A stretch of DNA of 58,306 nt from an uncultured Prevotellaceae bacterium (GTDB lineage Bacteria; Bacteroidota; Bacteroidia; Bacteroidales; Bacteroidaceae): contig CAMWSK010000015.1 of NCBI GenBank assembly GCA_947176895.1, positions 1 to 58,306 of the forward strand, in the 5' to 3' direction. Made by a program: the position numbers and the translations under genes. Shown piece after piece: positions 45,823 through 53,809 of the stretch (position 1 is its first letter; every line of letters begins with the position of its first letter). The notes beneath the pieces are model-generated. The model made no database searches and was not told the DNA's origin. It saw nothing but the letters and a program-made list of their open reading frames with translations.

Positions 45823-45993
45823 GCACTCTGCAAACGGAGTTCAACACATGCAGACGGCTTTATTTTGATTTCATCGGACTCACGCTAAAAAAACAGGCCT
45901 TGTTCCGGGAAGTTTCATGAAGTGCGGAACGAACAGGGTGGACACATCGAAATTCATAAAACGGGCTTCTTTTCACAGAAACACATTATATAA

Positions 45994-46026
45994 ATTGTTA
46001 ATCCGGATTATTTTATTGTAACTTTG
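45994..46026 (+). promoter_or_regulatory. Promoter of the accessory region
   Basis: ATTG (45994-45997), a 21-bp spacer and TAACTTTG (46019-46026). The leader to the GIY-YIG-like gene would be about 160 nt and contains no convincing ORF. Confidence 0.6.
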
Positions 46027-46193
46027 CATGCGAACGGAGAAAGATTAACAAGTAAAAAGGAGCAGTCGGAAATCATACAAAAGGCTTTGAAAGAAAAGCT
46101 TTTTGGACTTATCAAAAACTAGAAAGGCCTTGACGAGAATAATGGAAAGGTTGCGCAATAAAATAAGAACATTTAATTGGGAGTAAATAAATC

Positions 46194-46745
46194 ATGGAGA
46201 AGAATATATACATAATGAGATGGTACGGGCCATTTGCAGATATGGAAAGTGCAAGAAAATGGGATAGGCAAAATAATATTCCATGTAGCTTGTATTTAAT
46301 AAGTGGAATGAAGAAATATGCCAAATCATCCATACACTATTATATAGGGAAAGCAGAACGCAATCATATAACAGATAGATTTAAGGATAAAAATCATCAC
46401 ATCAATGATTTTTCCAGGATTAAGGAAATCTGGGTTGGCCATTTCGCAAATAAAAAAGCGACGCACGATGATGTGATGCTTGTTGAAAACATGCTTACCT
46501 CATATTTTGTTGGTGAGGTCGGAGAAGACAAGATGTTTAATAGAATAAACTTCAGTCTCCCTGCAAGAAATGTATATGTTTTATCAGAATGGATTAGCCC
46601 CCACACAAAATTAGCATGGGGAAAACTATCAAGGAACTCTCCTGCAAGTATTGTTGCAGATGTCATTATTAATAAAGCCAATGATATCGCATATAACTAT
46701 TATTTGTATGTTTCAAAGAAATTAAAAAAGCAAGAAAAGAAATAA
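46194..46745 (+). CDS. GIY-YIG-like nuclease-family protein
   Basis: A 183-residue protein. The central part resembles the GIY-YIG nuclease fold: SLYLISG for the GIY strand, HYYIGKAERNHITDRFKDK for the YIG strand and its conserved arginine, and a glutamate in LVENMLTSYFVGE. The family includes homing enzymes and restriction or defence nucleases; no second domain shows which. The codon use is much more AT-rich than that of the neighbours (many AAA, ATA, AGA), so it was probably acquired. It lies next to remnants of a type I restriction-modification locus. Whether it is active cannot be judged. Confidence 0.6.
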   Translation: MEKNIYIMRWYGPFADMESARKWDRQNNIPCSLYLISGMKKYAKSSIHYYIGKAERNHITDRFKDKNHHINDFSRIKEIWVGHFANKKATHDDVMLVENMLTSYFVGEVGEDKMFNRINFSLPARNVYVLSEWISPHTKLAWGKLSRNSPASIVADVIINKANDIAYNYYLYVSKKLKKQEKK

Positions 46746-46749
46746 AAAT

Positions 46750-46891
46750 ATGAGCGAAGAACGACAACAGAAACTCCGTGACCAGCTTTGGGAAGTAGCT
46801 AATGGCTGAAATCAAGGAACTGGAAGCCAAACGTGTCGAACTGGACAAAGAGATTGAAGTATACCAGAAAGAATTGGGTATTGTAGAATAA
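46750..46891 (+). pseudogene. Internally deleted hsdM (type I restriction-modification)
   Basis: MSEERQQKLRDQLWEVAN at 46750-46803 looks like the beginning of the type I methyltransferase HsdM. It stops at TGA 46807. Overlapping it in another frame, 46802-46891 encodes MAEIKELEAKRVELDKEIEV and YQKELGIVE, which looks like the end of HsdM, a helix with the pattern ELEAKR.ELDKEI..Y.KELG. About 1.4 kb of coding sequence, including the SAM and NPPY motifs, would be missing between them. No hsdR or hsdS is in the window. Identification rests on two short segments and should be checked. Confidence 0.55.
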
Positions 46892-46910
46892 ACTGCCAAG
46901 TAATTGTAAC

Positions 46911-48321
46911 ATGGAAGAAAATGACAATATACCTCAGATGGTTCCATCATTTGAGAATATACGGCGAAAGGACGAAAACGGAAATGAATACTGGAGTTCC
47001 CGTGACCTTTGCGGAGCAATGGGCTATTCTGCCAATTGGAAATTCCAGAGGGTTATAGATAAAGCCATAAAGGTTGCCGGCGAAAAAGGAATGAATGTGG
47101 ACGAGCATTTCAACCAGGCGGTTGATATGGTCAGGATAGGAAACGGTTCATTCCACAAGGTAAACATATTCCGTCTTTCTCGTATGGCGTGTATGATTAT
47201 AGCGGAAAATGCCGATGGCAAAAAGTTGCTTGTTCAACAGGCACGAGACTTTTTCTCGCAATCTATCTCAATGACAGAACTTATGCATAATTCGCTAAGC
47301 TCTAATATATTATTGTATAAAACAGCCCAAGGGGAAGCACGTATAGAAGTCATTTTCGACAGCGAAACATTCTGGATGTCACAAAAAAAAGAATGGCGGA
47401 CTTGTTTGGGGTGATGTCCGCACCATTAACTACCATCTTGGACAGATTTATGAAAGCGGAGAGCTCACCAAAGAGGCAACTATCCGAAAAATTGGGATAA
47501 TTCAATCCGAGGGAGACAGGGAGGTTGAAAGAACTCCGCTATTCTACAACCTCGATGCGATTGTAGCGGTGGGGTATAGAGTAAATAGCTATCAAGCTAC
47601 CCAGTTCCGTATCTGGGCTACATCTGTATTGAAGGAGTTTATCATTAAAGGATATGCGCTTGATGACGAACGCTTGAAGCAGGGAAAACACTTTGGCAAA
47701 GATTATTTTGACAATTTACTGGAGCGTATTCGTGAGATACGCACCTCAGAGCGCAGATACTACCAAAAGATAACAGACATCTATGCGGAGTGTAGTGCAG
47801 ACTATGATGCGAAGTCTGAAAGTACAATGTTGTTCTTCAAGATGGTGCAGACTGTGATGCATCTTGCTGTTACTCATCAGACTGCTGCCGAAATCATCTA
47901 TGAACGTGCAGATTCCGAGCAACCTTATATGGGGTTAACCACATGGAAGCAGGCTCCTAATGGCAGAGTACAAAAGTCAGACACCATCGTGGCAAATGAC
48001 TACTTGTCAGATAAAGAATTGTCTCAGTTAAACCTTATCACAACGGCTCTTCTTGATATGGCTGAAGCACGTGCAGAACGCCAGATTGTTTCTACTATGG
48101 AAGATTGGAAGAAATTCCTGCTGCAACATCTTAAAAACTATGACTATGAGCCGTGTGATACTGCCGGAAAGGTCTCACAAGAAGAAGCAAGAGATAAGGC
48201 TTATAGCGAATATGAGAAATATAGACTGATTCAAGATAAATCCTATATATTTGATTTCGACCGTTTTAATGAAATCTGTGATACTAATCCTTTGCTTCCA
48301 TCTACACAAAATATTTTATAG
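46911..48321 (+). pseudogene. Frameshifted BRO/DinD-RhuM fusion gene
   Basis: The first frame (46911-47414) encodes a BRO/DinD-like N-terminus (IRRKDENGNEYWSSRDLCGAMGYS) and the start of a RhuM domain (TAQGEARIEVIFDSETFWMSQKK). The frame is lost at an A8 tract (47383-47390), where the family would continue with MADLFGV.VRTIN. The RhuM domain continues in another frame (TINYHLGQIYESGELTKEA, TPLFYNLDAIVAVGYRVNS) to 48321. Two small indels are needed to restore it, so decay is likelier than programmed frameshifting. RhuM-like genes often sit between hsdM and hsdS in type I restriction loci, which fits the neighbouring hsdM relic. The C-terminal piece from ATG 47569 (250 residues) could still be made. 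Confidence 0.75.
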
Positions 48322-48390
48322 TGCCCTTCCATTTGACTTGAATCCCACAAAATAATGACTATTATGGCAGATAATAAAGGTATTGATTCG

Positions 48391-48567
48391 GATGCTTACA
48401 CAGAACCGCGTACATATGCAATTACTACAACAAACTGATGGCCAAACTCGGCATTCCCAAATTGAAGTACCACGGGCTGGGTCCTGGTTTCGCCACACGC
48501 TGTATCGAAACCGGGTGCGACTATAAAAACAAAGAGTGTTCTGTTAGGACATTCCAACATATTCACC
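48391..48567 (+). pseudogene. Tyrosine recombinase (integrase) C-terminal remnant
   Basis: Three pieces in shifting frames line up with the end of phage-type integrases: AYTEPRTYA at 48394, then NYYNKLMAKLGIPKLKYHGL and FATRCIETGCDYKNK from 48420, then VLLGHSNIFT from 48538. The arginine and histidine of the expected HGLRH box are lost (HGLGPG). At least two frameshifts are present, and the catalytic tyrosine region after HSNI is missing. In Bacteroidales such recombinases often invert hsdS genes, which would fit the hsdM relic nearby. Confidence 0.7.
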
Positions 48568-48600
48568 CCGGCGTTTGGTTTCATTCGCCGCGGCGTTTTT

Positions 48601-48690
48601 TCCAAGCATGTGGATGTTTTGGCGAAAAGATGTTCATGTTTTTGAAAAACGTGTTCATGTTTTTGGAAAATATCAACATGTATTTTAAGG
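48601..48690 (-). repeat. Palindromic repeat array D (four units, opposite orientation)
   Basis: Centres at 48611, 48633, 48654 and 48675 (spacings 22, 21, 21). Read on the minus strand the array ends with AAAACATCCACATGCTT, exactly the kind of end unit found in C and E, so D is inverted relative to them. Two hairpins lie on its right side: AAGGCC/GGCCTT (48687-48703) and GCAGGT/ACCTGC (48708-48725). Confidence 0.85.
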
Positions 48691-48819
48691 CCCCTTTGGC
48701 CTTGGTGCAGGTAAGGGGACCTGCCGGTCAGCATTTATGTGGCCCCCGTGAAATAAACGTATATCGTTTATCACCTTGTGTTCTTTGGTCTTTCCCTCGC
48801 TATTTCCGTAGTTTTTTAC

Positions 48820-48827
48820 TACTTTTG
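48820..48827 (+). promoter_or_regulatory. Candidate promoter of the ABC-F gene
   Basis: TACTTTTG matches the -7 box 43 bp before the start; no -33 box is found at the usual distance. Confidence 0.5.
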
Positions 48828-48870
48828 TAATTGTATTCTATATAATAAGGTATAAAAAGAGGAGATTTTT

Positions 48871-50811
48871 GTGGTTTCAATAGATAATCTGCGAGTGGAA
48901 TTTAGTGCAAAGGCGCTGTTTGATAATGTAAGCTATGTCATCAATCCGCACGACCGTATTGCCCTGGTGGGCAAGAACGGGGCGGGGAAGAGCACGATGC
49001 TGAAGATCATTGCCGGACTGCAGCAGCCCACGGGCGGCACGGTAAGCGCCCCCAAGGACACCACCATCGGCTATCTGCCCCAGGTGATGGTGCTGCACGA
49101 CGGGCATACCGTGAGGCAGGAGGCCGAAAAGGCTTTTGCCCATCTGCACGAACTGCAGGCACGCATCGACCGGCTGAACAACGAGATGGCCGAACGGACC
49201 GATTATGAGAGCGATGGCTATATGCAACTGGTGGAGGAGTTCACCCATCTGAACGAACGTTTCCTGATGATGGGCGGACTCAACTATCAAGGCCAGTTGG
49301 AGAGTACGCTCACGGGTTTGGGCTTCCGCCACGAGGATATGGACCGCCCCACAAGCGAGTTTTCGGGCGGATGGCGCATGCGTATCGAGCTGGCGAAGAT
49401 TCTGTTGCAGGCGCCCGACGTGCTGTTGCTGGACGAGCCTACGAACCACCTGGACATCGAGAGCATCCAATGGCTTGAGCAGTTTCTGGTGAGCCGGAGC
49501 GGTGCCGTGGTGCTGGTGAGCCACGACCGCGCTTTCGTGAACCATGTGACCAACCGCACGCTGGAAATCAGTTGCGGCAAGGTGTATGACTATAAGGTGA
49601 AGTATGACGAGTATGTGCGGCTGCGCGCCGAACGGCGCGAGCAACAGCTCCGTGCCTATGAGAACCAGCAGAAGGAGATAGCCGACACCAAGGCCTTCAT
49701 CGAGCGTTTCCGTTACCAGGCCACCAAGGCCATACAGGTGCAGAGCCGCATCAAGCAGTTGGCTAAGATCGTGCCTATCGAGGTGGACGAGGAGGACCGC
49801 TCCGCACTCCGCCTGAAATTCACCTGTTCGCAACGTAGCGGCGACTATCCCGTTATCTGCGATGAGGTGCGCAAGGCGTATGACCATGTGGTGTTCGACC
49901 ACGTGAACCTGACCATCAAACGTGGCGAGAAGGTGGCCTTCGTGGGCAGAAACGGCGAGGGAAAGAGTACGCTGGTGAAGTGCATCATGGGGCAGATTCC
50001 CTTTGATGGCGAACTTAAGGTGGGCCACAACGTGCAGATCGGCTATTTCGCCCAAAACCAGGCCCAGCTGTTGGACGGCGAACTGACCGTATTCGACACC
50101 ATCGACCGCGTGGCACGGGGCGACATCCGTACCAAGATACGTGACATCCTGGGCGCTTTCATGTTTGGTGGCGAGGCTTCGGACAAGAAAGTGAAGGTGC
50201 TCTCGGGCGGTGAGCGTACACGCCTGGCGATGATCAAGCTGTTGCTGGAACCCGTGAACCTGCTTATCCTTGACGAGCCTACGAACCACCTGGACATGCG
50301 TTCCAAGGATGTGCTGAAGGAGGCCATCCGTGACTTTGACGGAACGGTGATTGTGGTGAGCCACGACCGTGACTTCCTTGACGGACTGGTGGACCGCATC
50401 TATGAGTTCGGCGGCGGACGGGTGCGCGAGGCCCTTGACCTGTCGGTCTATGGTTTCCATGTCCGCGGACAGGCTGAGACCATCGACAATGGTCAGCTGA
50501 TAATCCCCAACAGGGCACCTGTAGCGGAGAAACCCGCAGAGGTGGAGGCCCCCAAGGTGAGCGCGTCCAAGCTGAGCTATGAAGAGCAGAAGGCCCAGGC
50601 CCGCCAGCGCAAGAAGCTGGAGAAGGCTCTGCAGGAGGCCGAGCTGAAGGTCACCGAACTGGAACAGGCCATCGGCATACTGGAAGACCGTATGGCTACG
50701 CCCGAGGGCAGCATGGATGCCGCTCTCTATGAGAAGCATGGCCGCCTGAAGGAGCAGTTGGCCAGGGCCGAGGTGGAATGGGAGGCTGCCATGGAGGCAA
50801 TGGAAGAGTAA
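48871..50811 (+). CDS. ABC-F family ATPase
   Basis: A 646-residue cytoplasmic protein with two ABC ATPase domains and no membrane part. Walker A1 is GKNGAGKSTMLKI (about residue 33), signature 1 EFSGGWRMRIELAK, Walker B1 VLLLDEPTNHLD. Walker A2 is GRNGEGKSTLVK, signature 2 VLSGGERTRLAMIK, Walker B2 LLILDEPTNHLD. A linker helix between the domains and a C-terminal coiled coil (QKAQARQRKKLEKALQEAE) resemble Uup/EttA/YheS-like factors that act on the ribosome. The start is a GTG with AGAGGAG upstream. Which subfamily it belongs to, and whether it gives antibiotic resistance, cannot be decided. Confidence 0.93.
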   Translation: MVSIDNLRVEFSAKALFDNVSYVINPHDRIALVGKNGAGKSTMLKIIAGLQQPTGGTVSAPKDTTIGYLPQVMVLHDGHTVRQEAEKAFAHLHELQARIDRLNNEMAERTDYESDGYMQLVEEFTHLNERFLMMGGLNYQGQLESTLTGLGFRHEDMDRPTSEFSGGWRMRIELAKILLQAPDVLLLDEPTNHLDIESIQWLEQFLVSRSGAVVLVSHDRAFVNHVTNRTLEISCGKVYDYKVKYDEYVRLRAERREQQLRAYENQQKEIADTKAFIERFRYQATKAIQVQSRIKQLAKIVPIEVDEEDRSALRLKFTCSQRSGDYPVICDEVRKAYDHVVFDHVNLTIKRGEKVAFVGRNGEGKSTLVKCIMGQIPFDGELKVGHNVQIGYFAQNQAQLLDGELTVFDTIDRVARGDIRTKIRDILGAFMFGGEASDKKVKVLSGGERTRLAMIKLLLEPVNLLILDEPTNHLDMRSKDVLKEAIRDFDGTVIVVSHDRDFLDGLVDRIYEFGGGRVREALDLSVYGFHVRGQAETIDNGQLIIPNRAPVAEKPAEVEAPKVSASKLSYEEQKAQARQRKKLEKALQEAELKVTELEQAIGILEDRMATPEGSMDAALYEKHGRLKEQLARAEVEWEAAMEAMEE

Positions 50812-50827
50812 TTACAAACATATATAT

Positions 50828-52867
50828 ATGATGAACAAGAAGACAATGACATTGGCCTTTGTGGCCGGCGTGGGCATGATGAGTTCGTGCACCAAGCAGT
50901 TGCGTTCGGGTATCGACCTGAGTAATCTGGACACCGAGGTGAAGGTGGGTGATGATTTTTATCAGTACGCCACGGGCGGCTGGCAGAAAGCCCATCCCCT
51001 GACGGCCGAATACAGCCGTTTCGGCTCGTTTGACGTGTTGCAGGAAAACAACAACAAGCAGTTGCGCGACATCATCGAGGGAGTGGCCAAGCAGGAAAAC
51101 AAGCAGGGAAGTATCGAACAGAAAATCGCCTCGCTCTACAACAGTGCCATGGACAGTGCCTATCTGAACGAGCACGGCATGGATGACCTGGTCACTTTCC
51201 TTGCTTGCGACGGCTACCGCAGCAGCGAGGAGACCACCGCACAATGGCTTGCCGACGTGTGGCCCCGCATGCAGCGCCAGGGCGTGGGTGGTATGTTCGG
51301 CTTCTATATCACGGCAGACGAGAAGGATGCCAAGAACAATATCCTGTATGTTGTGCAGGGTGGGCTGACGCTGGGCCAGAAGGATTACTATGTGGATGAG
51401 GATGCCGAGACCCGGAAGATTCGCGATGCGTATCGAAAATATATTGAGGACCTCAGCCGGCACGCCGGCTTCGGCGAGGAGGATGTACAGCGCATCAGCG
51501 ATGATGTGATGCGCATCGAGACCTATCTGGCCCAGAACAGCAAGAGCATGACCGAACTTCGCGATCCCGAGGCCAACTACAACAAACTTACCTATGCCGA
51601 GTTAAAGGAACAGTTCGCTGGCATCGACTGGGACGCTTATTTCCAGAACTTTGGCATCAGCGGGCTGAAAGAGGTGATTGTGGGGCAGCCCCAGGCTATC
51701 CATGCCGCCGAACACGTGTTGGCCGGTGAGTCTGCCGAGGCTCTTCAGAACTATTATCTGTGGCATGCCATCAACATGGCCGCCGACTATGTCGACGATG
51801 AGAGCCGTGCCCTCGGCTTCGCTTTCTGGGGAGGCGTGATGAGCGGCAAGCAGGAGGACCGTCCCCGCTGGAAGCGTGCCGTGAGCAGCGTGGAGGAAGG
51901 CCTGGGCGAGGCGTTGGGCCAGCTGTATGTGGCCAAGCACTTCCCCCCTGCCGCTAAGGAACGTATGGTGCAGCTGGTAAGGAACCTGCAGGTGGCCTTG
52001 GGCGAGCGCATCGACGTGCAGGACTGGATGAGCGATGAAACCAAGAAGGTGGCTCATGAGAAGCTGGACGCTTTCTATGTGAAGGTGGGTTATCCCGACG
52101 AGTGGACCGATTACAGCTCACTGGAGATTGGCGACAGCTATCTGGACAACATCTTGGCCTGCAACGAATGGGCCATCAAGCAGAACATCGAGAAGCACCT
52201 GAACAAACCCGTTGACCGCAACGAGTGGTTCATGACCCCGCAGACGGTGAACGCCTACTACAATCCCACCACCAACGAGATTTGTTTCCCCGCAGGTATC
52301 CTGCAACCTCCCTTCTTCGACATGGAGGCCGATGATGCTTTCAACTATGGTGCCATCGGCGTGGTAATCGGTCATGAGATGACCCACGGATTTGATGACC
52401 AAGGCTCTCAGTACGACAAGGAGGGTAACTTGCGCCAGTGGTGGAGCGCAGAGGACCGTCAGCGTTTTGAGCAGCGTATTCAGGTGATGCGCGAGTATCA
52501 CGACAGCATCGAGGTGTTGCCCGGCCTGAAGTCCAACGGCACCCTGACCTTGGGCGAGAACATGGCCGACCACGGAGGGCTGATGGTTGCCTTCCAGGCG
52601 TTTGAGAATGCCACGGCAGAACATCCTCTGAAAAACATTGACGGTTTCACGCCAGAGCAGCGCTTCTTCCTGGCCTATGCCAATGTGTGGGGACAGAACA
52701 TCCGTGAAGAGGAAATCCGCAAGCGCCAGAAGAGCGACCCCCACTCTCTGGGCAAGTGGCGTGTGAACGGTCAGATGCCTCACATGGATGCCTGGTACGA
52801 GGCCTTCGGCATCACCGAGAGCGATCCGATGTTCATTCCCAAGGAAAAGCGGGTGACTATCTGGTAA
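50828..52867 (+). CDS. M13-family zinc metallopeptidase (PepO-like)
   Basis: A 679-residue lipoprotein (AFVAGVGMMSSC) of the neprilysin/endothelin-converting-enzyme family. The catalytic zinc motif is VVIGHEMTHGFDDQG (HExxH), the third ligand is in ENMADHGG, and NAYYNPTTNEICFPAGIL is the substrate-binding signature. It would cleave short peptides outside the cytoplasm. Length is normal for bacterial M13 enzymes. It follows the ABC-F gene by 16 bp, with no functional link apparent. Confidence 0.94.
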   Translation: MMNKKTMTLAFVAGVGMMSSCTKQLRSGIDLSNLDTEVKVGDDFYQYATGGWQKAHPLTAEYSRFGSFDVLQENNNKQLRDIIEGVAKQENKQGSIEQKIASLYNSAMDSAYLNEHGMDDLVTFLACDGYRSSEETTAQWLADVWPRMQRQGVGGMFGFYITADEKDAKNNILYVVQGGLTLGQKDYYVDEDAETRKIRDAYRKYIEDLSRHAGFGEEDVQRISDDVMRIETYLAQNSKSMTELRDPEANYNKLTYAELKEQFAGIDWDAYFQNFGISGLKEVIVGQPQAIHAAEHVLAGESAEALQNYYLWHAINMAADYVDDESRALGFAFWGGVMSGKQEDRPRWKRAVSSVEEGLGEALGQLYVAKHFPPAAKERMVQLVRNLQVALGERIDVQDWMSDETKKVAHEKLDAFYVKVGYPDEWTDYSSLEIGDSYLDNILACNEWAIKQNIEKHLNKPVDRNEWFMTPQTVNAYYNPTTNEICFPAGILQPPFFDMEADDAFNYGAIGVVIGHEMTHGFDDQGSQYDKEGNLRQWWSAEDRQRFEQRIQVMREYHDSIEVLPGLKSNGTLTLGENMADHGGLMVAFQAFENATAEHPLKNIDGFTPEQRFFLAYANVWGQNIREEEIRKRQKSDPHSLGKWRVNGQMPHMDAWYEAFGITESDPMFIPKEKRVTIW

Positions 52868-52891
52868 TGGCCGAACAAACAGCTTGAACAG

Positions 52892-53809
52892 ATGCCTTTA
52901 GCTTTGCCGGACCAGCTTCCTGCCATCGAACGTCTGAAGCAGGAAAACATCTTTGTGATTGACACCTCCAGAGCGTCGGGTCAGGACATCCGACCTCTGA
53001 AGATTGTCATTCTGAACCTGATGCCCCTGAAGATCATCACCGAGACCGACCTCGTGCGTATCCTTTCCAACTCGCCCCTGCAGCTGAACATCGAGTTCAT
53101 GAAGGTGAAGGGCCACACCAGCAAGAACACCCCCATCGAGCACATGAAGGCTTTTTACCGCGATTTCGAACTGATGCGCAACGAAAAGTTTGATGCGATG
53201 ATCATCACGGGTGCCCCTGTGGAGCAGATGCCTTTCGAGGAGGTGACCTATTGGGACGAGATAACCGACATTTTCGAGTGGAGCCGCACTCATGTCACCA
53301 GCACCATGTATATCTGTTGGGCGGCGCAAGCCGGGCTTTATTATCATTATGGTATACCCAAGTATCCTCTTGACAAAAAGATGTTCGGCATCTTCCAGCA
53401 GACCCCTCTTCTCCCGTTGGAGCCCATCTTCCGTGGATTCGATTCCACTTTCAGGCAGCCCCACAGCCGCCACACCGAGCTTCGGCGGGAGGACATCCTG
53501 GCATGTCCCGAACTGACGCTGATGGCCGAAAGTCCCGAGAGTGGTGTGTCTGTCGTGATGGCCCGGGGCGGGCGCGAGTTCTATATCACGGGCCACAGCG
53601 AGTACGACCCCTTCACGCTCGACACGGAATACAAGAGAGACCTGGCCAAAGGCCTGCCCATAGAGATGCCTCGCAACTATTATGTGGACGATAATCCCGA
53701 AAAAGGACCCAAGGTGACGTGGCGTGCGGACGGGAATATGCTGTTCCTCAACTGGCTCAATTATTATGTCTATCAGGAAACGCCTTATCATATAGATGAC
53801 ATCCATTGA
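52892..53809 (+). CDS. metA: Homoserine O-acyltransferase
   Basis: A 305-residue MetA-type enzyme that acylates homoserine in methionine synthesis. The nucleophilic cysteine is in TMYICWAAQAGLYYHYG; histidine and glutamate follow in YITGHSEYDP. NLMPLKIITETDLVRIL and SRHTELRREDI are also family motifs. Many MetA proteins annotated as succinyltransferases use acetyl-CoA, so the acyl donor stays open. Its last 14 bases overlap the U32 peptidase gene. Confidence 0.95.
   Translation: MPLALPDQLPAIERLKQENIFVIDTSRASGQDIRPLKIVILNLMPLKIITETDLVRILSNSPLQLNIEFMKVKGHTSKNTPIEHMKAFYRDFELMRNEKFDAMIITGAPVEQMPFEEVTYWDEITDIFEWSRTHVTSTMYICWAAQAGLYYHYGIPKYPLDKKMFGIFQQTPLLPLEPIFRGFDSTFRQPHSRHTELRREDILACPELTLMAESPESGVSVVMARGGREFYITGHSEYDPFTLDTEYKRDLAKGLPIEMPRNYYVDDNPEKGPKVTWRADGNMLFLNWLNYYVYQETPYHIDDIH

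Noticed and set aside
47383..47414. Programmed -1 frameshift at the A8 tract
   Set aside because: A -1 shift gives MADLFGV and then runs to a stop within about 35 codons; restoring the RhuM domain needs a second indel.
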